NCBI GenBank assembly: GCA_034669145.1
Contig: JAXDNY010000137.1
Span: forward strand, 1 to 25,307
Length of the DNA stretch: 25,307 nucleotides
Direction: 5' to 3'
DNA from: PALSA-894 sp034669145
Lineage (GTDB): Bacteria > Pseudomonadota > Alphaproteobacteria > Rhizobiales > Xanthobacteraceae
The notes under the pieces are model-generated. The model saw nothing but the letters and a program-made list of their open reading frames with translations, had not been told where the DNA came from and made no database searches. The number at the start of each line of letters is the position of its first letter. Positions within the stretch are counted from its first letter, which is position 1. The position numbers and the translations under genes were made by a program. This document shows, one piece after another, positions 7,760-16,400 of the stretch.

Positions 7760-8524
7760 ATGTCCGGCCGGCTTGCCGACAAGGTTGCGATCATCACCGG
7801 CGGGGCAGGGGGCATTGGTGCTGCGACCGGCCTGTTGTTCTGCGAGGAAGGCGCGCGCGTCGCGCTGGTCGACAGCGACCGTGATGCGATGGACGCGGCG
7901 CTTGCGGACATCCGCGCGAAGGTCCCCGGCGCACAGGTCACCGGCATCGTGGTCGACGTGGGCAAGGAGAAGGAGGCCGCCGAAGCAGTCGGCGCCGCGC
8001 AAAAGGCCTTCGGTGCGATCGGCGTGCTGGTCAATCTCGCCGGCATGCGCTCATACGAGCCGCTTGCCGAAGCGAAGGCCGAAACCTGGCAGCGCATCCT
8101 CGCGGTCAATCTGTTGAGCTATGCGTGGTTCACGCAAGCCGCGATCGCGGACCTGCGCGCGCAACGCGGCAGCATCGTCAACATCTCGTCGACGCACGCG
8201 GTCAATCCGCGCGCCGGCATGGGGCAGTACGACGTGACCAAGGCCGGTATCGTCTCGATGACCAAAACGCTCGCGTTCGAGGAGGCGCGGCACGGCGTGC
8301 GCGTCAACGCGATCTGCCCCGGCGCGACGCTCACGCCGTTTCACCTGCGCCGCGCCGCCGCTGCCGGGCGCATGATCGACCGCGAGACGGAAGACGGCTG
8401 CCTGCTCGGCCGCTGGGCCGATCCGCGCGAGGTCGCGTATCCGATCCTCTGGCTCGCCTCCGACGAGGCGTCGTATGTCACGGGGAGCGTGCTGATGGTG
8501 GATGGCGGACGGTATGTGAAGTGA
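7760..8524 (+). CDS. Short-chain dehydrogenase/reductase
   Basis: A 254-residue classical SDR oxidoreductase. The cofactor loop is TGGAGGIG (13-20), with D39 at the end of strand 2 (VALVDSD), which favours NAD(H). NLAG is at 92-95, and the full tetrad is present: N117, S144, Y157 (GQYDVTKAG) and K161. The C-terminal SYVTGSVLMVDGG is normal. A good ribosome site (GGGAGTAAGG) precedes ATG 7760. Unlike the SDR at 6236, this one should be active, probably as an alcohol/ketone oxidoreductase in the neighbouring catabolic group. Substrate is not inferable. Confidence 0.92.
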   Translation: MSGRLADKVAIITGGAGGIGAATGLLFCEEGARVALVDSDRDAMDAALADIRAKVPGAQVTGIVVDVGKEKEAAEAVGAAQKAFGAIGVLVNLAGMRSYEPLAEAKAETWQRILAVNLLSYAWFTQAAIADLRAQRGSIVNISSTHAVNPRAGMGQYDVTKAGIVSMTKTLAFEEARHGVRVNAICPGATLTPFHLRRAAAAGRMIDRETEDGCLLGRWADPREVAYPILWLASDEASYVTGSVLMVDGGRYVK

Positions 8525-8610
8525 TTGGGCTACGACGCGCCGCGAGAACGCGGGCGGCTGTTTGAAAATTGAATCGAGAGGATGTGCGATCAGCGAGCGG
8601 CGTGCTCCGT

Positions 8611-8766
8611 CACCCTCCCCTGGAGGGGGAGGGTCGGCGAGCATGCAGCGAAGCGAATGCGAGCCGGGGTGGGGTGAAGTGTTCGGGCGAAGGCGATACT
8701 GAAAAAGAATCACCCACCCCGCCGCTCGCCTTGCTCGCGGCGACCCTCCCCCTCCAGGGGAGGGTG
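8611..8766. repeat. 156-bp palindromic element with perfect 26-bp terminal inverted repeats
   Basis: The terminal arms at 8611-8636 and 8741-8766 are perfect 26-bp inverted repeats, each built of CACCCTCCCCTGGAGGGGG-like sequence. Inside lies a second pair, GAGCCGGGGTGGGGTG facing CACCCACCCCGCCGCTC. The element occupies the gap between two convergent genes (stops at 8524 and 8791), so it could act as a bidirectional terminator. Its form is that of a small non-autonomous (MITE/REP-like) intergenic repeat known from Bradyrhizobium-type genomes. No coding capacity and no flanking target-site duplication are evident. Confidence 0.8.
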
Positions 8767-8790
8767 AAGCGGAATGCGGGGCTGCGATCG

Positions 8791-9750
8791 CTAATTCACC
8801 TTGATCCCGGCGTCCCTGATCACCGGCGTCCAGCGCGCGAGATCGCCATCGATCTGCGCCTTGAACTGTGCCGGCGTGTTGCCGACCGGCTCCATGATCT
8901 GGGCTGCAAATTTCGCCTTCAGCTCCGGCGAATTGATCGCCTCGGCGACCTCGCGCTGGATCGTCGCGAGCACCGCGGGCGGCGTGCCGGCGGGCGCGAT
9001 CAAGCCGTTCCAGGCGTCGGCTTCGACATCGATACCGCTCTCCTTCAGGGTCGGCACGTCGGGCAGCAGCGGCGAGCGCTTCGGCGTCGTTACGGCGAGC
9101 ATCTTCACGGCACCCGACTGCACATGCGGCACGACCGAAATCGCCGGCATCACCACCATTTGCACGTCGCCGCGAATGACCGCGGTCATCGCCTGCGGCG
9201 ACGAGCCGTAGGGAACGTGCACCAGCTTCGCGCCGCTCTTGATCGCGATCGCCTCCATGGCGAGATGCGACAGCGAGCCGTTGCCGATCGAACCGAAATT
9301 GTATTTGCCCGGATCCTTTTTGATCAGCGCGACCAGTTCGGCGACGTTGTTGATGCCGAGATTGGCCGGCACCGCGAGCGCGCTCGGCTGCGTCGTCAGG
9401 ATGGTGATCAGCGCGATGTCCCGGAACGGATCGTAGGGCATCTTGGAGAACAGCAGCGTGTTGATCGCGAGCGGCCCGCCGATCGAAATGCCGATGGTGT
9501 AGCCGTCGGGCTCGGCCTTCGCGACCGTGTCGGTGCCGGTCATGCCGCTCGCGCCGGGCTTGTTCTCCACGATGAAGTTCTGGCCGAGTTTCTGCTGCAG
9601 CTTGTCGGCGATCAGCCGCGCGATGATGTCCGGGGTCGCGCCTGCGCCGAACGGCACGATCACGCGCACGGTCTTCGACGGCCAGTCCTGCCCCAGCGCC
9701 GGCGTGGCGGCGCAGAAAACGAACAGCACAACGGCGGCGAGGCGTCTCAA
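8791..9750 (-). CDS. Bug-family tripartite tricarboxylate transporter substrate-binding protein
   Basis: A 319-residue periplasmic solute receptor of the Bug (TctC) family. The start is placed at TTG 9750, because GGAGG sits 5 nt upstream and the first 20 residues (RRLAAVVLFVFCAATPALG) form a clean Sec signal peptide cleaved before QDWPSK. The longer in-frame ATG at 9825 would bury the signal peptide. The mature N-terminus has the family pattern WPSKTVRVIVPFGAGATPDIIAR, followed by VENKPGASGMTGTDTVAKAEPDGYT. No TctA/TctB membrane subunits are in the window, which is normal for the many orphan Bug receptors in these genomes. Ligands are usually carboxylates; this one is unknown. Confidence 0.92.
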   Translation of the reverse strand: MRRLAAVVLFVFCAATPALGQDWPSKTVRVIVPFGAGATPDIIARLIADKLQQKLGQNFIVENKPGASGMTGTDTVAKAEPDGYTIGISIGGPLAINTLLFSKMPYDPFRDIALITILTTQPSALAVPANLGINNVAELVALIKKDPGKYNFGSIGNGSLSHLAMEAIAIKSGAKLVHVPYGSSPQAMTAVIRGDVQMVVMPAISVVPHVQSGAVKMLAVTTPKRSPLLPDVPTLKESGIDVEADAWNGLIAPAGTPPAVLATIQREVAEAINSPELKAKFAAQIMEPVGNTPAQFKAQIDGDLARWTPVIRDAGIKVN

Positions 9751-9871
9751 TTGATCCTCCCAAGGCCCTGCGTTCCGGGCGCTTCTTTGCTGCGGCATAT
9801 GTCCGGCGCCGGTTGCGCAGGTCAAGGGAAGTGTGGTCAGGGTGCTTCATACGGATCCCAAGGAGGACGGC

Positions 9872-10456
9872 ATGGGCCTGGCGATCATGATCCTCGGGCT
9901 TGCGGCGTTCATCGGCATGCATGTCGTGACCACGCAGCGCGACACCCGCGCGGCGCTGATCGCGCGGCTCGGCGAGGGGCCGTACAAGGGGCTCTACGCT
10001 CTCGCATCCATCGTCGGCCTCGTGCTGATCGGCTGGGGCTTTGGAATGTACCGGGCGACCGGCTGGATCGACGTCTGGTATCCGCCGGCGTGGACGCGCC
10101 ACGTGACCGTGCTGCTGGTCCTGATCGCGTCGATCTGCGTGGTCGCCGCCTATTCGCCGGGCCGCATCAAGACGACGCTGAAGCACCCGATGCTGGTCGG
10201 GGTAAAGCTCTGGGCCGTCGCGCACCTGATCTCGAACGGCGATCTCGGTTCCATCATCCTGTTCGGCTCGATCCTCGCTTGGGCGGTGTTCGACCGGATT
10301 TCATTGAAGCGCCGCACCGACCCGGGCGCGCCGCCGATTCCGGCCGGTGGGCCGATGAAGGACGTGGTGGCGGTGGCCGGCGGCACGATGTTGTTCTTGG
10401 TGCTGGGCTTCCTGTTCCACCCCTATGTGGTCGGGGTGCCGGCCTTCGGCCGATAG
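9872..10456 (+). CDS. NnrU family integral membrane protein
   Basis: A 194-residue membrane protein with about six hydrophobic segments, including LAIMILGLAAFIGMHVV, LYALASIVGLVLIGWGFGMY, VTVLLVLIASICVVAAY and a last VAVAGGTMLFLVLGFLF. It matches the NnrU family: the early HVV..RDTRAALIARLGEGPYKGLYAL and the LKHPMLVGVKLWAVAHLISNGDLGSIILFG segment are characteristic. NnrU was named from denitrification gene clusters; homologues also occur in carotenoid and other contexts, so no specific pathway is claimed. ATG 9872 has AGGAGG 5 nt upstream, which decides against the ATG at 9833. Confidence 0.88.
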   Translation: MGLAIMILGLAAFIGMHVVTTQRDTRAALIARLGEGPYKGLYALASIVGLVLIGWGFGMYRATGWIDVWYPPAWTRHVTVLLVLIASICVVAAYSPGRIKTTLKHPMLVGVKLWAVAHLISNGDLGSIILFGSILAWAVFDRISLKRRTDPGAPPIPAGGPMKDVVAVAGGTMLFLVLGFLFHPYVVGVPAFGR

Positions 10457-10508
10457 GCCGCCCCGAAGCGGTCCCGGCCGTAAACCCTGATCCGACGGGG
10501 CGAAGCTT

Positions 10509-10537
10509 TTGCCTTGCGCTTGCCATATCGCTAGTTT
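10509..10537 (+). promoter_or_regulatory. Possible sigma70-type promoter for the TPR–lipoprotein genes
   Basis: TTGCCT (10509-10514) and TAGTTT (10532-10537) are separated by 17 nt, about 70 nt upstream of the GTG start at 10610. The match is moderate and was judged by eye only. Confidence 0.3.
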
Positions 10538-10572
10538 ACCGCCCGCATTGATGGGGATGGCGAGAGACCCCG

Positions 10573-10588
10573 CTGAAAGTGCTTTCAG
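10573..10588. promoter_or_regulatory. Perfect 16-bp palindrome CTGAAAGTGCTTTCAG
   Basis: Two 7-nt arms, CTGAAAG and CTTTCAG, flank TG. The site lies in the presumed 5' leader, 21 nt before the GTG start at 10610. It may be an operator for a dimeric repressor or a small leader hairpin. No second copy was noticed in the window. Confidence 0.45.
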
Positions 10589-10609
10589 TCCGGGCCGGAG
10601 AGCGTTGAA

Positions 10610-11263
10610 GTGTCTGACATTTTCCAGGAAGTCGATGAGGAAGTACGGCGCGAGAAGCTGAAGCAGCTCTGGGAGCGGCACAGCAATCTCATTGTCGCGC
10701 TCGCGCTTCTCGTCGTCCTCGGCGTCGGCGGCTGGCGCGGCTACGACTGGTGGGAGACCAAGAAGGCCGCCGAGTCCGGCGCGGCCTTCGAGTCCGCCGT
10801 CCTGCTCGCCGAAGGCGGCAAGCAGGCCGAGGCGCAGGCCGCCTTCGCCAAGCTCGCCAAGGAGGGAAGCTCCGGCTACCGCACGCTCGCCCGCTTCCGC
10901 GAGGCGGCCGAGCTTGGCCGCACCGATCCGCCGGCCGCAATTCAGGCCTATGCGGCGCTCGCCGCCGATTCCAGTCTCGATCGCGCCCTGCAGGACCTCG
11001 CGGCGGTGCGCGGCGGGCTGATCATGGTCGATACCGCGCCGCTTACCGAAATCACCGCGCGGCTCGAGCCGCTGACCGCGGCGAACCGTCCGTTTCGCCA
11101 TACCGCGCGCGAGCTGCTTGCGCTCGCCGCTTGGCGCGCCGGAGACACGGCCGCCGCCAAGCGCTGGTTCGATCTAATCGCCACGGATGCCGAGACGCCG
11201 GCCGGAACGCGCCAGCGCATGGACGTGCTGCTGACGCTTTCCGGCGAGAAGGCGAAGACATGA
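10610..11263 (+). CDS. Membrane-anchored TPR protein (YfgM-like)
   Basis: A 217-residue protein with a cytoplasmic charged N-terminus (FQEVDEEVRREKLKQLWERH), one transmembrane helix (about 27-40, LIVALALLVVLGVGGW) and helical TPR-like repeats after it. This is the layout of YfgM-like proteins (TPR_21 family), which associate with the SecYEG translocon and periplasmic chaperones in E. coli. Location upstream of der is conserved for such genes in many Proteobacteria. GTG 10610 is the start, with GGAG 9 nt upstream. Its stop overlaps the in-frame ATG of the lipoprotein gene (ATGA at 11260-11263), pointing to one operon. Confidence 0.85.
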   Translation: MSDIFQEVDEEVRREKLKQLWERHSNLIVALALLVVLGVGGWRGYDWWETKKAAESGAAFESAVLLAEGGKQAEAQAAFAKLAKEGSSGYRTLARFREAAELGRTDPPAAIQAYAALAADSSLDRALQDLAAVRGGLIMVDTAPLTEITARLEPLTAANRPFRHTARELLALAAWRAGDTAAAKRWFDLIATDAETPAGTRQRMDVLLTLSGEKAKT

Positions 11264-11286
11264 AGCGAGATGTGACGGAGCCCCAG

Positions 11287-11766
11287 ATGCGCAGCCGCGT
11301 TCTCACTGTCGCAGCGCTCGCGCTCAGTGTCGCGCTGGCGGGATGCGAGTCGTTCGATCCGCTCGACAAGCTGTCCGAGCTCGACATCATGGGCGTCTCC
11401 AAGAAGCCCCTGCAGGGTGAGCGCCGCCCGGTGTTCGACTCCGGTGTGCCCGGCGTGCCGCAGGGCGTGCCGCCCGAAATGGTGAGGGGCTATCAGGCGC
11501 CGGCGGAAACCCCGCCGCCGGTGGTCGAGGCGAAGCCGGAGAAGAAGGCGAAGCCGAAGAAGACGGCGAATGCGCCGCGCCGCGCGTCACCGCCGCAACA
11601 GCAACAGCAACAGCAGATGCGGCAGGCTCCCGCGGCGCAAAGCCGGACGACCACGCAACAGGTCGACCAGAGCGCCGGCCAGATGCAGACGATGCCCGGA
11701 TCGCAGCCGACCTGGCCGAGCAACGCCCCGGCAGCCCCCGCCGCCTGGCCCGGCCCGCAGCGCTAA
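11287..11766 (+). CDS. Lipoprotein with Pro/Gln/Ala-rich tail
   Basis: A putative outer- or inner-membrane lipoprotein. From ATG 11287 (GGAG 6 nt upstream) the first residues form a lipoprotein signal peptide with the lipobox LSVALAGC (cysteine at residue 20), giving 159 residues. An in-frame ATG at 11260 that overlaps the previous stop is also possible and would give 168. After the cysteine comes ESFDPLDKLSELDIMG, a conserved-looking ERRPVFDSGVPGVPQGVPPEMVRGYQ segment, then a lysine-rich stretch and a low-complexity tail with seven glutamines encoded by CAA/CAG. This type of gene between the TPR gene and der is seen in Bradyrhizobium relatives. Function unknown; the tail may span the periplasm or contact peptidoglycan. 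Confidence 0.8.
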   Translation: MRSRVLTVAALALSVALAGCESFDPLDKLSELDIMGVSKKPLQGERRPVFDSGVPGVPQGVPPEMVRGYQAPAETPPPVVEAKPEKKAKPKKTANAPRRASPPQQQQQQQMRQAPAAQSRTTTQQVDQSAGQMQTMPGSQPTWPSNAPAAPAAWPGPQR

Positions 11767-11828
11767 TTCGCATTGTAAAGACTATATAGAGAGCCGCGCG
11801 TCCCGCGGCCGACCGGTTTGATTTTGCC

Positions 11829-13196
11829 ATGAGCTTCACTCTCGCGATCGTCGGGCGGCCGAATGTCGGCAAGTCGACGCTGTTCAATCGTCTCGTCGGC
11901 ATGCGGCTCGCGCTGGTCGACGACCGGCCCGGCGTGACGCGCGACCGCCGCGAAGGCCAGGCGCGCCTCGGCGATCTCGCGTTTACGGTGGTCGATACCG
12001 CGGGCTTCGACGAAGGCACACCCGACAGCCTCATCGGCCGCATGATGGAGCAGACCGCCGCCGCGATCGAGGGCGCCGACGCGGTGCTGTTCCTGATGGA
12101 CGTGCGTTCCGGCCTGACCCCGATCGACCGGCAGTTCGCCGATGTCGTGCGCCGCACGGGCAAGCCCGTCGTCGTCGTCGCCAACAAGAGCGAGTCGCGT
12201 GCCGGGAAGAACGCCGTCGAGGCCTATGAGCTGGGCCTTGGCGATCCCATCCCGATTTCGGCCGAACACGGCGAAGGCCTGTCCGATCTCTACGACGCGA
12301 TCCGCGCCGCCTTGCCGGAGCACACCGCGCCGGCCGAGGAGGAGGACGAGGAGAGCGAAGCCGACATCGCCACCCGCCCGATCCGCGTCGCGGTCGTCGG
12401 CCGGCCCAATGTCGGCAAATCCACCCTGATCAACCGCCTGCTCGGCGAAGAGCGCCTGCTCACCGGCCCCGAGGCCGGCATCACGCGCGACACCATCGCG
12501 GTGACGCTTCGATGGCAGGCCCGCGAATTCCGCCTGTTCGACACCGCCGGCATGCGGCGCAAGGCGCGCATCGAGGAGAAGCTGGAGAAGCTCTCCGTCG
12601 CCGACACGCTCAACGCGATCCGCTTCGCCGAAGTCGTGATCGTGCTGATGGACGTCCAGCGCCCGTTCGAGGAGCAGGATTTGCGCATCGCCGATCTGGT
12701 GCAGCGCGAGGGCAGGGCGCTGGTGCTCGGCATGAACAAATGGGACCTGGTCGACAAGCCCGGCGCGGCGGGCAAGCTGCGCGCCGAGGCCGACCACTGG
12801 CTGCCGCAGGTGAAAGGCGTGCCGATCGTCGCGGTGTCCGGGCGGCTCGGCGATGGCCTCGACCGGCTGATGCAGGCGGTGGTCGATATCTATGCCGTCT
12901 GGAACAAGCGCGTCGCGACCAACCCGCTCAACAAATGGTTCGAGGACGCGGTGTCGTCGCATCCGCCGCCCGCCGTCAGCGGCCGGCGCCTCAAGCTTAA
13001 CTACATCACGCAGGTGAAGTCGCGTCCGCCGAGCTTCGTGCTGTTCTGCTCGCGCGCCGACGCGATCCCGGAAAGCTATCTGCGCTATCTCACCCACGGC
13101 CTGCGCAACCATTTCGACCTGCCCGGCACGCCGATCCGCATCACCTTGCGCGAGAAGGCCAATCCGTACGGCCACAAGAAATCGAAACAAAGATGA
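11829..13196 (+). CDS. der: Ribosome biogenesis GTPase Der (EngA)
   Basis: A 455-residue double GTPase needed for 50S subunit assembly. The first G domain begins AIVGRPNVGKSTLFNRL, the second VAVVGRPNVGKSTLINRLLG, joined by an acidic linker (EEEDEESEAD). NKSE and NKWD are the G4 motifs, and DTAGF and DTAGM the G3 motifs. The KH-like C-terminal domain ends RITLREKANPYGHKKSKQR. The last 192 nt (13005-13196) recur at 17630-17821 with 23 differences, so this 3' end was probably duplicated or exchanged when the adjacent insert arrived. The gene itself is complete and should be functional. No clear ribosome site precedes ATG 11829. Confidence 0.97.
   Translation: MSFTLAIVGRPNVGKSTLFNRLVGMRLALVDDRPGVTRDRREGQARLGDLAFTVVDTAGFDEGTPDSLIGRMMEQTAAAIEGADAVLFLMDVRSGLTPIDRQFADVVRRTGKPVVVVANKSESRAGKNAVEAYELGLGDPIPISAEHGEGLSDLYDAIRAALPEHTAPAEEEDEESEADIATRPIRVAVVGRPNVGKSTLINRLLGEERLLTGPEAGITRDTIAVTLRWQAREFRLFDTAGMRRKARIEEKLEKLSVADTLNAIRFAEVVIVLMDVQRPFEEQDLRIADLVQREGRALVLGMNKWDLVDKPGAAGKLRAEADHWLPQVKGVPIVAVSGRLGDGLDRLMQAVVDIYAVWNKRVATNPLNKWFEDAVSSHPPPAVSGRRLKLNYITQVKSRPPSFVLFCSRADAIPESYLRYLTHGLRNHFDLPGTPIRITLREKANPYGHKKSKQR
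13005..13196 (+). repeat. Direct repeat A: 3' end of der
   Basis: These last 192 nt of der, including its stop codon, align without gaps to 17630-17821. I count 23 mismatches, 13 of them in the last eight sense codons; exact blocks of 35, 45 and 33 bp lie inside. The two copies bracket the 4.4-kb insert. Confidence 0.9.
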
Positions 13197-13262
13197 GCGA
13201 GGTTGCGCCGCAGGTCAGTGCGCCCGGCCGCGCGAAGAAGAAAAGATGATCAAGCTTTCATC

Positions 13263-13427
13263 CTACACCGTTGGCGGATGTCGCCGCCGGGGCCGCTGAG
13301 ACAACTTCATGATCGCGGATGAAATCGCCACCACAGCGATCGTCGTGCAAATCAAGCCGATGACAATGACAGCGACCCAAACCGATTGGGACCCTTGAGC
13401 AACGACGGTTAGCTCGAAACGTTCCAT
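13263..13427 (-). CDS. 54-residue single-span membrane protein, downstream partner of the HTH–nuclease–NTPase gene
   Basis: ATG 13427 lies one nucleotide after the stop codon of the large gene (TAG-C-ATG), with GAGGA 5 nt upstream that falls inside the large gene's last codons. This is strong evidence for translational coupling. The protein has a polar N-terminus of about 15 residues (MERFELTVVAQGSQS), a strongly hydrophobic stretch of about 23 residues (VWVAVIVIGLICTTIAVVAI and on to IM) and a basic tail (KLSQRPRRRHPP), so it is probably an inner-membrane protein with its C-terminus in the cytoplasm. The longer frame upstream to 13541 overlaps the large gene and is not believed. I recognise no family. 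It could be a membrane effector, an anchor or an inhibitor for the large protein. Confidence 0.7.
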   Translation of the reverse strand: MERFELTVVAQGSQSVWVAVIVIGLICTTIAVVAISSAIMKLSQRPRRRHPPTV

Positions 13428-13428
13428 G

Positions 13429-16400
13429 CTAATCCTCGAATGCTTCACGTTCGCGACGCGAGTCCTCGATCTCGCGCTGCGCGTCCTTGCGAACCCAGTC
13501 ATAAAGCTCATAGGCCGGTGAAAACTTCGAGAGCGTCTCAAGAATTTTCTCGGCTTCGGCCTTGGTCTTTAGGTCTCGATCGGACGGTTGGCCGGCCACA
13601 CCCTGCCTAATGCCGCCAATGGAGCTGCTATACAGGGACGAGCTGAGGTTCTTGTGCGTATCGCCTCCGACACGCTGGGCCTTCGTAAGCAAGTCAATGA
13701 CAAGAGGAGCCTGGTCAAAGATGAAGGTGTGCGGCGCTTCATTGAGAATGTTGGCGATGATATCGAAGGCCGCCGCGTCCGCGGTGTCTGCCCAGCGTGC
13801 GATAAATTGCGTTACTTCAGCATCGAAGCTGCCAAACACTGCCTCGAACAGCTCACGCGCCCGATAGCGGAAGAGCATCTGCCGATCTTCGCCGAACGAG
13901 GCGGTCGACATCCAGCTAACTACTCTCGCCAGCAGAGCGCCGTACTCGGAAGTATCCTTAAATTTCAGCGGAACATGAACATAGGGTCCGTGATTGATCG
14001 GCCGATAGTCCCAGTTTTCCTTTGCAGCAGCACGTTCGGTGCGCCTGATGAAAAACTCGAGCGTCTTACTGGGATAAGCCTGTGACGCACTGGCGAGGAA
14101 GGTCTCAGTCCAGTGGCCGTCCAGCTTGGGCACATCCATCAGCTTCTCGAGGAAAAGGTCGACGTCGCCATCGCTAAGACGATTGAACGGAAGCTCGGCG
14201 CCGAACTCAAACAGGCATAGCAGGTCATCCGCGACCGCGGCCGAACCAGCGACGTTCACTTCGCGCGCCATCGCCAGTGCTTCGTCAGCGTTGTGACGCA
14301 GCACGGATCGTATTGCGAGAATCCCAGTCGCGACCACATTCGGGTTGCCCGATGTGATGAGCATCTTGATGGCAGTGGCTTCGTCGTCGCCATAAGGGAT
14401 ACGGATAAAGTCCAAAGATGCCAATGTCCGGCCCAGCATGATCCGCAGTTCATCCTGCCCGGATTCCAGAAACTCTCTGGCGATCTTTCTGGCTTCGTCG
14501 GCATCGCCCTGCCATATGGTGAGCAACGCAGAGGCAGCAAACCAGGCAGTGACGGACTGTGGATTGCTGAGAGCATCGGTGAGCGTTGCCCGCGCGAGCG
14601 ATGGAGACTCCCTCAATAAGGTTGCATACAGAACATGGGGTGACCCGTTCCCAGACTTCGATGTGCCCTTGTCGATGTGATCGAGCTGCGCGGCAATGTA
14701 TTTTCGCAGCGCCTCCCCGTCCGGATAAACGGCAATGATATCCGCCGCGAGCGACCTCAGGTGTTCGTCCCAACGGGCCTCGAAGTTCTCGCGGTCCTGA
14801 CGACGCAACTCCGAGCCATATCCGTCGCTAAGGGCGGCCAGGACGCGATAGTCGAGCGACGACGACAAAGCGCTTCGAACGCGTTTGGCATACGTCGACG
14901 TATCGGACTTGCTGTAGTTCGCGTGCCAAGAAACCGCCTTTGCGATGCCGACCAGGACAAGCGGGTCATAGGTGTTCTGCCCAACAACTTCTTCGATGCG
15001 TTCAAGCGTTGCGCAGAACACTTTCATCCACTTCGTTCGATCCTCCTGGCTAATCTTGGCGTTGAACTGGCCTATCGGGCCACGGAGCGATTCACCAAGA
15101 GCCGATGCAGCACGCATCGCGACACGCGTGTTGGCGTTCCGCAAAAGTCCGATGACAAGATCCAAGACCCGTTCGCGCAGCGGGGCGACGAAGTCGGCAT
15201 TGATCGTAAACGGATGGAAGCTGATGGTGTGATTCCGAGAGGTCGTCGTGTGCCCTTCGGTCTTGAAGATCGTCCCCAGAATGTCGAGCGGCGTATAGTG
15301 GAACGACCATGCATTTGGATCGGCGGCAAGTTGGAGACCGAAGTCCACGACCGCAGCGCTGTAGGCGAAAGGTTTGTTGGGTTGGACCTCGCAGAGTTCC
15401 GCCAAGACCCGGATCGGATGTTCCGGGTGTTGGTGGAGTTCCCGATTGTCATTCTTGCCGAGTTGCCAGAGAGCGGCACAGGCACGAGCTACGTGCTGTA
15501 GATTAAACGCAGCGTACTTGAAGATGAGGGGAAGCTGCCGGAGATATTCGCCCTTCCGGATGAGGGCTTCACCAAACTCAATCGCTCGCAGTGGCTGGTA
15601 GAAGGCAATCGCGCGCACCGCGCGAATGTGGGGGTCGTCATATTCCGAGCGAGGTCGTAGCTTTGCCCAAACCCCATCCAACAAGTTGCTATTGCTCGCG
15701 TCGCCGTTGGCGAGATGCCAGTCGAGCTTGCCGAGATTGAGAAGTAACATTTCCACCAAGCGATCGTCGGCGGCATCAAATGCTTTCTCCGCATAGCTCG
15801 TGGACCGACCATTCGGTCCAACGCACGTTGCCTCGATGACGTAGTCTGCAAGTACGTCAGGCGATAAGCGGTACCGTGCGCCGCGCTTGAACAGAACGCC
15901 GCCGTCAATCAGAAGCTTGAAGAGACGGTTGGTGTCGTGGGGCGCGATCCCTTCCAATTTCTCGATCACACTCAGGAGGGCCTTGTCGTCCAGATAGAAC
16001 GGCTGAAAGAGAGATATAACCCGCAACAGCTTTTTGATGGCGTCCGCATCTGCGCGCTGCCCAAGCTCGCCGGCAATGACGCTTTCAAAACGGCCGAACA
16101 GCGTGACGCGAAAGGCTTCTTCATTCTTGGCGAGGTCAAAGTGCTTTCTTTCCCTGGCGACGATCTGCGCGCCGACGACAGTGGCGAGCGGGCAGTCGTA
16201 AGTGAGGTTGGCAATGTCCTTCGCCGCCTGGATTGGCCCTTTCTCCTTCTCCAAAACCTGTTTTGCGAGAAGTTCCGCATCCGCCCTAGTCAGCGATTCA
16301 AGTTTGACTTCTCGCACCGCGTCGAGAAGGGAGAAGTTGCTTGCTTGCGCTTTGAGATGCTCCAGGCCGTATGGCCGAAGCGCCAAAAGGAGCCGAACCC

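Noticed and set aside
8051..10225. 724-codon minus-strand open frame
   Set aside because: Overlaps three better-supported genes and the palindromic repeat; low-complexity Arg/Ala/Asp translation with no domain.
8569..10551. 660-codon plus-strand open frame
   Set aside because: It runs antisense to the Bug receptor gene and through the NnrU gene in another frame, with Arg/His/Asp-rich nonsense composition; a by-product of high GC.
11592..11617. CAA/CAG repeat as a phase-variable microsatellite
   Set aside because: Only about seven Gln codons with mixed CAA/CAG, in frame as trinucleotides; changes in length would not shift the frame.
11763..13190. 475-codon minus-strand open frame opposite der
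   Set aside because: Mirror of der; der has full GTPase motifs and this frame has none.
14677..15501. 274-codon plus-strand frame inside the large nuclease–NTPase gene
   Set aside because: Antisense to a gene with continuous domain structure; no recognisable family or ribosome site.
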